A stretch of DNA of 64,000 nt from Oxyruncus cristatus (lineage: Eukaryota; Chordata; Aves; Passeriformes; Cotingidae). Within the stretch, counting starts at the first letter, position 1; every line of letters starts with the position of its first letter. The position numbers and the translations under genes were made by a program. Of the stretch, positions 35,801 to 48,360 are shown piece after piece. The notes beneath the pieces are model-generated. The model made no database searches and was not told the DNA's origin. It saw nothing but the letters and a program-made list of their open reading frames with translations. The stretch spans positions 124,001 to 188,000 of the forward strand of contig VXAY01002912.1 in NCBI GenBank assembly GCA_013399855.1, in the 5' to 3' direction.

Positions 35801-35817
35801 TTTTTTTTTTTTTTTTT
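35801..35817. repeat. Poly-T run, 17 bases
   Basis: Seventeen T preceded by GGGGTTTTTGTGTGG. A simple homopolymer with no attached element recognised. Confidence 0.93.
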
Positions 35818-36710
35818 AGCTTCATGAGCATTATTTTTTGAAACAAAAAATGTCACTTTTAAATACGTGTACGGGCATCCTTCCACATATGTGCCCACAC
35901 ATGTTCCTGCACACACTGGAATTTTCAATGCAAATTGGTCGATTGCATTTGAGTGCCTGCAGCCAGCGAGTATCTAACGAAAACTGGGAAACCAGTTTTT
36001 ATGCACCAGTGGCCACGGTAGTGAGATCAAATACATCCCACAAAATCTGAATAAAAGTGCTGTCTGCATCTGTTTGAATGTACAGGGTAGGTAAAAGTGA
36101 GGAAATGGCAAATGCATCTGTGAGTCTGAGAGCAAAACCCAGACGTGGTCTGCCGCAAGAGGAAAAGGTCCTGACTTCGTCAGAGATACATGTCTTATGA
36201 ATCAATCTGTTTAAAGAGTGTAAGTTTTAAAATAGACAAATTTGCTAAATTTAACTAAAGCTTAACATATTATGTTGTGGAGGGATCATTTTGTGTTGCT
36301 CTGAAATCTGTGCACTTCTCATGGCTACATCTGCTTTTTAAGTGCTAGGAACTCACAAGCTAGCTATTTCTAGCAGAAACTGAGGGATACCCCAGCTGAT
36401 ATTACAGCAAAAAGGCAGGTAGTTTTATGGTACATGTATACAAATAATGCCCCAGAGCGTCACCGAAATCAGGTCAGTGACAGTTTTGTACTGTCCTCAG
36501 CATCAGATGTTTTAGTTGCCAGGGCAGTCCCCCAGCTTAGTCAGCAGCCAGGACACAGACCTGACCATGATCTCAAAATACAGTCAGTGCAGTCCATGTT
36601 ATCTTCACAGGTGAGAAAGTAGTGGGGAGGCTTTACACTTGACTAGGGAGAGAGAACATTTTTATGATCTTTATGTTCGAAGTTGTGCATGAAAAAAGCA
36701 CATACACATT

Positions 36711-36782
36711 AAATAGAGCAAATCCATAAAATACAATAAAGCATATCCATACAATACAAATAGAGCAAATCCCTAGCAATAC
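36711..36782. repeat. Degenerate 23-25 bp A-rich tandem repeat, three copies
   Basis: Units at 36711-36734, 36735-36757 and 36758-36782 share AAATAGAGCAAATCC or a close variant and end in CAATAC or AAATAC. The first and third copies are closest and the middle copy reads AATAAAGCATATCC. A small, old local tandem duplication. Confidence 0.75.
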
Positions 36783-36867
36783 AACATCCAACTTGGGCAT
36801 TCAGATGAATCGTGTTGAATGACTGGTGGGTAGGTAATATGCTACAAGTTCATCCAATTATGTGAAG

Positions 36868-36920
36868 ATCATAGGGACCCCCAGAGATAATCTAGTCTAA
36901 ACTCCCGCTCAAAGCGTCCA
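36868..36920 (-). mobile_element. Probable CR1 tail fragment, antisense
   Basis: GATCATAGGGACCCCCAGAG, then ATAATCTAGTCTAAACTCCC and GCTCAAAGC follow the order of the antisense CR1 3' UTR (GGGACC...ATCATCTAGTCCAACTCCC...GCTCAAAGC), although the terminal octamers are degraded. About 50 bp is recognisable. A chance match is unlikely across three ordered blocks, but the subfamily cannot be stated. Confidence 0.6.
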
Positions 36921-37086
36921 AATAAACTGAATATCAACATTACCCTGAAAGGTCAACCAGAAATACCACTAAGGTGGAAAACTTCTTTGTGGACCTAGAC
37001 TTACTGCAGACTTGCAAATTCGGCCTGAGAATAGTCTATAGTCTTGACTAGCATCCAGAAATTTTTCGTTGAAAGGTAATATTTCC

Positions 37087-37138
37087 ACTGTTTTTGTTTG
37101 TTTGTCCAGTTTGGTTTGGTTTTGTTTGGTTGGTTTTT
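37087..37138. repeat. T/G-rich low-complexity stretch
   Basis: Irregular GTTT, GGTTT and TTTGG units make up this stretch, which contains almost no A or C. It explains the Lys/Gln/Thr-rich minus-strand frames over it. Confidence 0.85.
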
Positions 37139-38824
37139 CGTGAGTAAGCACTGGAGGCAGCTCATCACACTGGGAGATAGTGGCAGCAGAGGGTGTCCTA
37201 CCAACATGATCTGCAAAGCAGAGCTAGGGAACAAACCAGGACAGGACAAGAATGGCTCAGTTTGAGTTGCTTTGACTGGCTTTATTTTCAGTGGAGAAAG
37301 AAAGCCACTTCCGTAGTGTAAATATCTTCCATCAAAATTGGCACCTATGAGAGAAAAGTTGCTTCTCTGCCTCTCTGGTGGCTGTAGAGGCCATTTAAAT
37401 AATGAGTTCAGAGGTGACATTTATCCTTCACAAGGCTGAAGTCCAGGCAATGAATCCTGCCCTACTGTGTTCAAAGAAATGTTGAAGAAATTTGTGTCTT
37501 TCTCAGAGCTGCTGGATGGAGAATGAGATAGTGGAGTTTTTAGCAATTCTCCCAGAAATGTGCAAAGCTGCAAAAATTCAGAACCTATTTGGGAATCCTC
37601 AGCCATCAATAACACAGGCAATAGTGAAATAACAGCAGGACGTTTTACTTTTAAATGCTTCTCATAAAAATGAGGGGAGCAGATTGTTTATATTAACCTT
37701 TCTGGGAAATGCAATCAAATTGTCCTTGAAAAATGTTAAAGAAGAAAAACATAAGCGTGACTTTCAATAGCCCTTAACAATCTGTGAACCGGCCCATTGC
37801 TAACTGTCACACACAATGTACATTTTGTTTAGTGATTTCTGTTACACTGCCACTCTCTATGAAAATGTTTAAAAGAATAATTCAAGCTGCATGATCCCAG
37901 GTGCATAAACATGTGCTCCTCAAGCCAGCAGAGAAACTGCCGAGCCTAGCAGGATTGTCAGACCCACGGGTCAATTCAGGGACTAAGAAAATCATTTCCT
38001 ATTTTCCTTTATGGATTTGGAGCATGCTGGGATCAGCCAGTCTAGAAAAATAGAAAGAAGCTGTGTCTTCTGCAGCAAAAACAGAACTGGGAAATGAAAG
38101 ATGCCTCCAACTCTGGCCAATTCTGTCAAGGCAGAATGGAGAAAAGGTGTGGTTCCTGCTGCCTGAGGCTCCCAGAGGCTGTTCCGACCGCATTACATGC
38201 TCTGCAGAGCTGTGCCCTACCTTGCTGGGAGCGGCAGGAGGGGAGATCAGGCCCCACTCTGACTGAGGTGGTTAATACCTCACACCAAGCTTCCTCAGCT
38301 GAGGTCCCTGTGCCCTTGGCTCCCCCTTCAGCATATTTTTTCAGGCCCTTGAATTGCTCTTCAGAGGCCTTCAAAGGTGCCTACCTTTCCACTGACTAAG
38401 CAAATAGGCTTAAGTGGGACTTCAAGCCTTAGAGTACAGCCCTGTGCCTCCATGGGAATGTGTGGTTTTCCACAGACTGAAGCCCCTTTGCTGTGTGCTC
38501 TCTTCTCTTGTGGAACAAATTAGTGACTAAACAGGTCCCAGTTCACTGTTCTTGATACCATTCACGTGAGGTCACAGACCAGCTAGCAGCACCTAAAATA
38601 GCTCTAAATGCAACTGTTAATATTTGCAATGCCATGTGATGGACAATCCCTAAAATTCCTAATAATTTCTTCTTTTTCCCTCCCTTTTGTTCATGGCTAA
38701 CCTTCTTGCTCCAGGTCTTGCCTGGCTGAAGCATGGCAGGTACTTGGAGCAGTCCCCTGGTGTGGGATGGAAGGGAAGTGCACCAGTCCATAGTGCTATG
38801 ACTTCAACAAGGTTGGACAACCTC

Positions 38825-38856
38825 CAGCTTGTGACAACCCCAGCTTGTGACAACCC
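38825..38856. repeat. Exact 16-bp tandem duplication
   Basis: CAGCTTGTGACAACCC occurs twice in direct succession at 38825-38840 and 38841-38856 with no mismatch. The identity suggests a recent slippage event, or possibly an assembly duplication. Confidence 0.95.
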
Positions 38857-40021
38857 CTTGGCCAGCCCATGGGGTAGGTGGGATCATTCTAATAAACACT
38901 GCCTTGTGAATGACAATCCTCTTTTCTTTTTGTTCTTGTCCCTCTGTCTTCCCCATCGGTCTCTAACACTTCCCCTTCTGTTCTTCGTGGAGAGGCAATT
39001 ACCTTGGAGGTGCTGATAGGCTTGCCCAAGGATCCTTAATTCAGTGTTTTGCAGAGCTTTTTTATGGTGTTAGGCATTTTCGAAAATTAAGAGTATATAA
39101 ATAGCCTTCTCTATATTTATGGCAGAACAATTTTATTTTTCCCTTTAATGCCCTGCAAAATGTGTTTTGAAAGGTAGGGGGGAAAAAAGCATAAATCAAA
39201 CAAATATTATGTGTTAACTTTTACATTGAACACAATAGTGAAGATGGAATGGAGAAGAGACAATAAAGTGAAAAAACCCCACCTTATGAAATGCTTCAAT
39301 TTCAAAAATTGCACTGTAGAAAGTTCTTCAGTTTTCCTTTGGTCCTAAGAGTTGTTACCCTATCTCCTTGCAGTTCAGCACCTAACTCTGATTCAAACAG
39401 TATGTAATCTCTTTGGAAGCCAGACCCTCTCAGGAGAAGGAAAGAAATGGTGTGGTCTTTCATGAAAGTCTGAGATATTGAGAAGGCAGGGGTACCAAAG
39501 GATTTCCTGCATAGATCATATGCAAAGTCAGACAAAATAGTTTCTTGTACGAATTAACAGGGTATTTTTTGGTTTCCATAGTATCCATGCTTTTATGTTC
39601 GTAGTAGAATCAAACACTGCTTTAGTAGCCTGATGCTCTGAAGCACATTAGCAGAGGTAAAATGAAACACGTTTGAAGAACTTGACCTAATTCAGATTAC
39701 CTAATAGAAAGCAGAAGAAGGAAGGGTTATCTGTTGTTTCTATTGTCCTCATCTGCTTTACACTGGCAAAGCAATAACATTGAAAATGCTGCTTGGAAAA
39801 CATTAAACATTTCCCCATGGAAATATTTGACCGTTAAGGGAAAAATCCAAACCTGGAAATTTATGGCTTGAATCCTCCTATCTGGAAACACTCAGGGTTG
39901 TGATAGGTGAAGTGCAGAGAGGGTACAGCTGTACTGTCCTTTAAGATTATGGTTCCCTGCTAGGCTACATCTTCCATGGTGCAATGGGGAGGCTGAGTGA
40001 GGAGGGGCAGGCAGATCATAG

Positions 40022-40061
40022 GATAGATAGATAGATAGATAGACAGATAGATAGATAGATA
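40022..40061. repeat. (GATA)n microsatellite
   Basis: Ten tetramer positions with one interruption (GACA in the middle). GATA arrays are frequent length-variable markers in vertebrates. The Tyr-Leu-Ser-Ile periodic minus-strand frame over it is a consequence of the repeat. Confidence 0.96.
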
Positions 40062-43000
40062 AACACAGCCCACATGCAGTGAGCTCACAAAACTACAAAT
40101 GTTATGACACTCAGAGAGGCATTTCCTGGCAGAAACACTTCTTTGTTTTCCTATTGTCCAATATCTGATTTTTTTCCCAGTTTCACTCAATTAATTGGCA
40201 AGTAAATCACTTGTGCAAAATATTCTTTCTACTTGTACATCACATTTGCCTTTGCAAAACTTCTAAATATGTAGTTTTTCAAGCATTTCTTTTCTTCTTT
40301 TCATGTATTTTTTAACAGAGGTGAAACTATCCTTCTGCTAATCTGACTGGTTCATGTTGTGAAAAAAAATCATAGGACCTATAAAGGTCCTCTTTCATTG
40401 TTTTGTTTGGATCTGAGTTCCATTTGCTCCAAGCTTTGGATTTTGATCCCCATCTTTAATGAGAAAGAAAAGACAAAGAAGCCATCTTTGAGAATTAATA
40501 CCTCCCTGACTGACATTGATTCAGTTCGGAATTCACAGTCTCCTTTCAGCTCTGGGGTGGACCAAAAATGCTCAAGTAGCCAAAGAATCAGCAAAATGTT
40601 TTCTTAAAAGCAGAGAAAACACAGATGCTTGAGTACGAAGAAAACCATTTCATTTATTTTAGAAATAAAGAAAGTTGTGAACCCAAAGGATATTTGAGGA
40701 TTTGTTTTAAATCTTTAACGACTTGTTCTGCATGATTTAACAGCACGGACACTCTGTTTTGTGCACACCCTGTTACATCTACCCAAACCGACTCTAACAC
40801 TCTTAATATACTTCAGCAATCATGCTTTTCACTACCAGTGCATTGAAGACTGTTGGCCCTGACCCCTCGTATCCCTCATACAGCCGTGACACAGAGCAGT
40901 CACCTGCACTCAGATGCTTTTTTTGTGCGTGATTGAAACAAATGAGTGGCAGGAAGTGCATTATAGCAATATGAACACAATCTCCACAGGATTAGCAGCA
41001 ATATTTTTGACTTCCACGGTTAGTCCTTTACAATTTACAATGATTTTGATTTATCTCCTACTGTTATGCTCACTTCGGGGTTTCTGGCTATGTTTTCAGG
41101 AAAAAAATTCAGCAGAAAGGAAGCTGTTAAGTTTTTCTCTCACTCATTTAGGTCACAAAATGGAGCTGAGAGAGAAAAATCAGTAGCTTTCAAATGTTAT
41201 TACCTTGCTAATGATAACTCTCATCGCATGACAGTTCTCAAACTGATAAGACATTCCAAACATCCACAGAAAAGTCAAAGAGGTTTTTTTAGTGCCCCAG
41301 CTCTGTCTCGGCAGCTTGCACATGTTTTCAAACATAATTTCATGCCTGCTTTCTGACAGCTCATTAAACAAAGGCCTCTTGGTACATATAGTGCCCATCT
41401 TCCTGCTGAGATTGTAACATATTTATGGTGTTTGCAGATTGCTGGCTGTTTGCTCTTCTACTTCACAGTGTCCTGCCTGCCAAATGCTTATCAGTCTAGC
41501 GAAGGTGACAGTTTTCCCCATTTGTGTAGGTAGCAATGGTCTTGTGTTTGACCCTCAGAGGCAAGAAGCAATATGATTAGAAGAAGCTTCTGCAAGCAAT
41601 AGATAAAAGCAATCACACAGGAGAGAGACAGTGAGGAAGAGCTCAAGGGACGAGGCTGATGTTGTGGAAGCTGATAGCTTGTATTCAGGGAAAGCACTGG
41701 CAGTTAGTTAGCTAGACAGCTGGTAACATCCAGACCTTGTGGGATTTCAGCTTCAGACAAAGCAAACAAGGATTCAGGAGTGTTGAGAAGCTATCTGGAG
41801 CAGTGTACAAGGGCAATCAGAGCAACTCACTTCTAATTATCTGCCTCTTTCCTGCCATTAAACTATCATTATTATACATTCAAACCAATAAAGTTTAGTG
41901 AATCTTCTATTTTCTTTAAAAGCTGGTGTCAAGTCTCTGCTTTCCTTATGAGCAGAACAGATGAAGACATCTTTAAGCCAGCCACTACCATTCATCCATC
42001 TGTCCTTGGAGGGTGGCAGGGGACTAGGAGCAGGCTTCTGCTTGTACCACCACCAGCATCTGAAGTATCTGTTCCACTTCACTGGAGTAACAAAAGGGCT
42101 AATTGAGTTGGGTTTTTTTAAAGAATTTTATTTTCTTTTTTCCTACTTTTTGTCAAGCCTGTCGCTTAGTCAGTATTAAAAGAAAATGCAGTGGCAGCTC
42201 TCTTCAGCTGCCAAAACCTAACCAACACAAAGAAGCTTTCGAGTAGCTGTCAGGTGAGATTATGATATTGATCCTAACTATGTGCATGTTCCAGGAAAAG
42301 GAGCGTCTCTTTAACTAAAAGTCAGAGGGTGTCAGATAATGAAAGACAAATATTTTACAGCTCGAAGGATGGTTCTGTCCTCACATTAGGAGATCTGCCT
42401 AATTACAGCGGAGAGAAGAACTGGCACCTGTGCATGTTTGCTGCTGTCTCACCTTGTATTCTGAGCTTCTCATCTCTCACAAATAAGCAGGTACAGAGTG
42501 AGTCCCAGCATGAACATAAGGGTTTGAGAAACATCTATGCCATGAGGGAGCAATATCTGTGATTTAATAGATAGGTCTCCCCTCTTTGAGACAGTAGTGA
42601 ATCAAAAATTTTAGGACTTTTCCAGGGAGAGTGACTTCGGGATCAGTGACGAACTCAAGGCTCTGTGTATTTCTGGTCATTAGTGACAATATGACATTAT
42701 TTATGACATCAGTGAAGTTGAATTCTGGGTCTTACTCCCAGATGGTGAGACAGGTAACTGTCTGGGTTTGAATACAGATAAAATCAGATGGGCTTAGATT
42801 TGTCAGATGAAATGCAACCTCCAGCAGACAATTAAAGTAGGACAGAGGAATCACGGACTGCAGGTCTAAATGTTGTCCCAGTTCTCTCCAAGCCTAAAGG
42901 TAGACAAGATGAATTTCACTGCAAGTACTCCAACTTCCATATTCCAACATAGGAATGAAATTAACAAGAAGAGCCTTTACTTCTGAGGGGAAATAGGCCA

Positions 43001-45778
43001 CAGATGAGTCATACATATACTAGGAAACTCCCAGAGAATCAAATACCATGTCTGCTTATTTGTCTGTCACCCCCCATGGTTGGAAGAGATTAATACCAGT
43101 AGTCCAAGAGGTGCATTTGGTGGACACAACATGGATTTTGAGGGCCAAACATGAAATGAGCTAGTACTGATTTAGACTGTTTTTAACTTCAGTTTAATTT
43201 TGGGGGCCTTTTTTATGTGATATAATTGCCATTTTATGTACAGTGTAAACAGCTCATGAATGGATCTCTGTGCAGTACTGCCATAGCCAGCCTGGGCAAC
43301 CACAGCCCTCTGAACATCCCCCAGACACTCCAGTTGTCTTGTCACCCAATCCAGCTGCATACCCCTGTCTGTTTGGACTCTAACTCCTGTCACAAAGCAG
43401 TAGCTTTTTTTGCCTAGCTATTACCATGTGAGTGATAAGACATACTAATAACAAATAAATTAAGTCCTACGTTACAACCCCCCTCAGGCCAGCATGTAAC
43501 TCAGGTCAGAATCTGCATTCAATCTTTTAATCCTGGGTTTTCCAGATACTGCTTTTGGTCTCATGGGTCCCCAGGAAAGTCATTTAGCCTCTCAGTGACT
43601 CATGTTCCCCATCTCTGGTGAAACAATTATGGTTTCCACCTACTGTGCAAGAGATGGGAAGGATTTGTTTCTCAAGTATCACAGAGAGCCAGGAAGAATG
43701 TCCTGAAGAAGTGCTGTCAGAGCTGCACTGCATAACGCTGTGTAAAAATCAGTAAAATGCTTTGGATTGCAAGGGGTGTCAAAATTATATACTTGTTATT
43801 TAAGATGCACCATCTTACAGAATTTTCTGCGCCTAAGTCTAGGGCACATCACAAACCCCATTTTGGTCTTTATCAGGAACAAATAGGGAAGATGTATTTT
43901 AAATAACTGTCCCTGGATCCTTCCTAGACAATGTTAGTTGTCACAGAACTGTTGGTAAAGAAAATATGTTATTTTAGTGTGTGTTTTTCCCTGTGTAATG
44001 AGCTACTACTTCAGTCAATTTTTTTCTCTGTAATACATCAAAGCAATGAGAGTGCATTAAGAACCAAATGAGGGTCTTGGCCTCTCATCTTAGTTTTATC
44101 TCCCCCAATAATAATGAAGCTGGGTAACTTCCTAGAAAATAACAAATTGATATAAAGAGCACTGGTTTGCCAGCTACTGTCATTGCTGATGGATAGTCCT
44201 ACAGCCTGAATGGGTTGTCCACATAGCTATTTGTCAGCACTGTCTGTGAGGAGCTCTGTGATAACATACTGCACTAAATTCACTCTCGTGTCTACAAAGG
44301 AATAAAAAATGGCTCATTTGAGTCAATAGATGTCATACAGAGTAAACAACAACAAAACCAGGGCACAATTATATTGTAACCTCACCAAAAAGATACCCCC
44401 AATGCTGAATGGGTTGCTACTAATTTAGGTGCCTGGGAACCTAGGTATATACTAGTAAGTTTAGTTCACTGTTGGTTTGTTATCTTTCTCTCATAAGATT
44501 TATATATGTTTACTGCTTGCATGGACATACAGGAAAAGTGATTTTGCATTAAATGCCTACATTTCTATTATTGCTTGCAAACACTGTTTTGAAACTGACA
44601 ATGATCATTTTTTTAATCTTATTTATATCAAAGGGTAAATTTGTTGATATGCAGACTTCTCTTAAAAAAATAAAAAAGTGTAGAATTTTGCTTAATGTCT
44701 GTGGTTCAGAACTGTTAACTGGAGCCTGTTTGTTGCACAGCTGATCAAAATGGACCACATGTGACACTGGAGCTCGACAAACAAAACAGATGGCTCTGCT
44801 TGTATATGGCTGAGTGCTCCTCACACCACATCTCTTGGTATACCTTGGACTGCCTTCAAAAAAAATCCCTTTATGCTACAAAATATGTGCATTGAAACAT
44901 TGAATTGTTTCATGAATGTATGATGTTTGATGAAGGACAAGAGCGACCATCATGCACCATTGGTACTGCAGACAGTTGTCAACGTCTTGAAGCACAGTGA
45001 CATGTTGCTGTTTCTAATGAGAAACAGACAACCCCAGCAGCCACAGGGGAGGACATCAGTTCCCTCTTTGCCTCCCTCTTTCCTCTCAGTCAGCTGGTGA
45101 GTCTTTCTTCAGAAAAACAAGGAGTGGCTGTTTCAGCTGACGGTGAAACATCTGGCAGGTTCACTTGGGAATATTTGCAGGATAACCCTGCTTCATGTTT
45201 TCACCAACACACTGGCATTGCAAGTCAAATGGGATGTTTTGTGCATTTTCAGGAAGGAAAGGGTGTCCTGCTTATTTTACAAGGTGTTTCAATACATCAG
45301 ATTTCCAAAGCAGGATGAAGAACTCTCCTTCACCAGCCTAGTTATAGCATAATGCTGCCAAAGGCTTTTAGGTTGCTGTTCCTGACATTCAGAACCCACT
45401 TTTTAGTGATAGCGCTGTAGCATCTTCTTTTCCCTGAACATCTAGGATAGGTCATCTTCTGAAGATGATAAAAGGAAATATTTTTTAGGAGGTTCCCTAT
45501 GTATGTTTAGTGGCCAAAGTCTGATACAGCTTTCACCCAGGCTATGTGAGTGAGCACTCATAGAAAATTCCCTATCTTACCAAGCCCACTGATTGCCTTG
45601 GGTGCTCAGAAAAAGAAGTGACCCAGGACCAAGTACAGAGAAGTGGATGATCAGGCCAGAACTGATAGCATCTTAGTTTTCCCCGTAACTATTTCTATTT
45701 AGAAGTTCAAGTGTGACTGACATTATGTTCTGAAGCAGTTGTCATGTTGATTTTAATGAAGAATAAAATGATCCAGAT

Positions 45779-45803
45779 CTTTTTTTCTTTTTTTTTTTTT
45801 TTT
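45779..45803. repeat. Poly-T tract with one C
   Basis: Twenty-five bases of T with a single C at 45787, followed by AACAG. The T-run plus 'TTTAACAG' looks like a polypyrimidine tract with an AG, but no following exon frame can be supported. Confidence 0.9.
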
Positions 45804-47799
45804 AACAGAGGCTCACATGTCAGTAAATTGCTGCTTTAATAATAAATTGCTCAGCATTACCTTGATAGTATATTTGCTTCCAGAATTAGTCTGATTCAGT
45901 TGTCAAGCATAAGGCACACCACACATGGTTCATAAAGACCAAAAGGCTCTATGTCACACTGTGTATCATGCTATCTTAATTGGGGGAGCTGAAGTGAAAG
46001 GCTGAAACTTGATCAGTTGTTGGATTAGGAGACTATGTGAGGAGAAACAAAGAAATGGCCCAGAGTAAAATGGAAAGTACTGGAGAGGTTATAGCTTGAC
46101 CACACACATTCTTTAATAATGCATTTCCAACATAAACAGAGCCACAGGCACTTGGCATAGAAGACAGCTTCTCTTTTTTACAGGTCATCAATATACCATG
46201 TTTACATTGTCAGGCTGGTCTCAACAGTGTTAAATTATAAATTAGACTCAGTGCAAGTAGAGATGTAAACACTGATCTGTATACTATAGCAGCCATAACA
46301 TAGGCTAAGCAATTCATCCCTTTCAGGTAAAGATTTTAATAGGAAGCTTGGGAAAACCTGGACTCTGAAAAAGTTTCAAGGTAAATGTTTAAAGGTGTTT
46401 TCATTCTAGATGGAGCATCACTTGGGAACAATTTCAGTTAAATGCCATTTCATAAAGATGTCCTTGGAGCAGCTTGCGTTCTGCATAGAGTAAAACTAAA
46501 ACAGCCTCTTAAGGACGATCATCTGCAGCACACAATATTGACACATCAAAATGCCAGTGACGGTGGTGGTGACAGGAGCAGGTTATTCCAGCTTTTTAGA
46601 TTAACAAATGATGACAGTCCTCAAAACACCCAGATGGAAAACAAAGCCATTACTTTGGGAATGCAAAGGCACTGAAAACATCTGGAGGAAACACAAATAT
46701 TTTCTACTGGTATTGTGACCTGGAGATGACAGCAGAAATCCCTTGGTCTCCCTGTCCAGCAAGCTGATTGAAAATTTAGTAAAAATATTTCCTGAAAACT
46801 TACTGTAACGTTGATGTTTTATTGATACTTTAGAAAAATAAAATGATAAATATCATGTTTGTAGAGTAATAATAGTAATATATATTTTGTAACATTTTAG
46901 TATTATTAAAAATTGATAGGTGCCCATTCGCCACCCACCGACAAAGCTGGCTTGAAATTGTAGCACGCAGTCGTGTGGTGAATGCTGCAGAGCTGACCTT
47001 CTGCCACCCCTCGTCTTTTTAATGATCTGATCCTATGACACACCAAGAAAAGGAATTTGGGCAGATTTGCTTAGTGAGGCTGTTCTCTTTCTGTAGCCTG
47101 ACTGGGACTGGGCTCAAGGGAAGGCTCAGCGTGCTGGGATGGCCATGCAGCCTGTGCAAGTGGCCACCTGTACAGTGCCATTTTCCCTTAACATGCGCAT
47201 GATGCCTTCAAGGCATCCCAGCTTGTATGGATGTGTTAAGCCTTTTATGGAAGCAACCTGAAGTGGTCCTCGGAGGCCTCCATTTCTTTTGCATAAAAGA
47301 GAGTTGTGTTTGTGTAAATCTGCTTATTTCTGCTTCTTCAGCTCCTTGAGAAAAGAATTTTGTTTTACTTTTTCCACATGAGGGCAAGAGCTGTCTTCTA
47401 CTTGCTGGCACCGAAGATGGGAGCTGTGTAAGCCCCAGGGCAGAGGCAAGTAGATGTGAAAAATTTCTTACATACATGCCCCAGGCTTCCTTCACAGATC
47501 TCTCAGTCATACAGCACTTCTAGATGTTGAGCCATAAGTGTTTGAAGGGCAAGATGGGTCATCTTTTTAAGACTCTGACTCTACATCTGCCAAGATGGGA
47601 AAGCAAATCCCAAACTTACAAGAGTTCTCTTAGGAGATTTTCATTTTAGCAAAGGGAGAGAACATTTTGGGAGAGGATGGGCAATTGTGGAAATGTTTGG
47701 GGTTCATTGTTCCTATTTTCAAAAGAGAACAATGTGCTGAATATGTCTGAGCTCCCAGATCAAAATGGAAAATGCTTTCACCCAGTATTTCTAAACTGT

Positions 47800-48360
47800 T
47801 TCTGAACAACTTCAGTTGGAAGGGTTCGACAATGAACATCAGTCAACTGCTTGACCAATTCAGGGCCAACCAAGTTAAAGTATGTTGTTAAGGGCATTGT
47901 CCAAATGCCTCTCAAATACTGACAGGCTTGGGGCATTGTTCTCCTCTGTAGGAAGCCTGTTCCAGTGTTTGACCACCATCTCAGTAAAGAAATGCTTCCT
48001 CATGTCCAGTCTAAACTTCCCCTGGGGCAGCTTTGAACCTTTGACATGTGTCCTATCACTGGATCCCAGGGAGAGGGGGTCAGCGCCTCTCTCCGCACTT
48101 CCCCTCCTCAGGAAGCTGTAAAGGGTGATGAGACAGCCCCTCACAGGACATGCCTCTTATGACTTTCACCAGCATTGTTGCACTCCTCTGGATGCATTCA
48201 AGGACCTTCACATCCTTCTTAAATTGTGGGGCCCAGAACTGCACGCAACATTCAAGGTGAGGCTGCACCAGTGCTGATATAGTGGGACATTCACCCCTTT
48301 TGGTTTTTATTGCCAGTGTGCTGTCATGGAACCTCAGCTTAACCTGGGTGAGGGTCACTG
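47800..48360 (-). mobile_element. CR1 LINE 3' portion with broken RT C-terminus
   Basis: This is the best-preserved mobile element in the window. On the minus strand it contains the C-terminal end of the CR1 ORF2 reverse transcriptase: a 5' part with residues VQFWAP and KKDVKVLE (about 48210-48270) and a 3' part with FRLDMRKHFF, KHWNRLP and FERHLDNAL (47880-48030), ending at a stop just left of 47880. The 3' UTR continues to about 47800. The left boundary is approximate, and terminal octamers are not evident. The element is 5'-truncated near 48360. An internal deletion near 48138 puts the two coding parts in different frames, so it is a dead copy. Confidence 0.93.
47875..48358 (-). pseudogene. 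CR1 reverse transcriptase ORF2 C-terminal remnant, frameshifted
   Basis: Two overlapping minus-strand frames carry the remnant. The upstream one (up to 48358) ends with residues resembling 'ALVQPHLECC-VQFWAP' and then runs out of frame after 'GMSCE'. The downstream one resumes as 'LITLYSFLRRGS' and continues to the natural end. In CR1 proteins these parts are joined by a short Arg/Leu-rich segment of roughly 17 residues, which is missing here. Family members would continue N-terminally into the reverse-transcriptase and endonuclease domains, and none of that is present. It encodes nothing functional. Confidence 0.85.

Larger units (their letters stand above)
30558..36867. other. Gene-free AT-rich DNA with homopolymer runs
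   Basis: No gene or RNA is recognised. Contains poly-A at 32817-32832, poly-T at 35801-35817, an imperfect AT-rich direct repeat at 33361-33408 and a 23-25 bp triplicate at 36711-36782. The block at 33000-33290 has enhancer-like texture. A GC-richer stretch at about 35090-35340 has few CpG and no defensible frame. Confidence 0.5.
36921..47799. other. Gene-free single-copy DNA
   Basis: No gene or RNA is recognised. Holds a (TTTG/GGTTT) low-complexity stretch at 37087-37138, a 16-bp duplicate at 38825-38856, (GATA)n at 40022-40061 and poly-T at 45779-45803. Frames up to 139 codons (37001-37420 minus) are featureless and overlap others. The segment at about 37630-37900 and that at 40690-40900 are mixed-composition, repeat-free DNA of unknown role. 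Confidence 0.5.

Noticed and set aside
45779..45812. Polypyrimidine tract followed by AACAG as a splice acceptor
   Set aside because: No coding frame, no matching donor and no exon evidence downstream.
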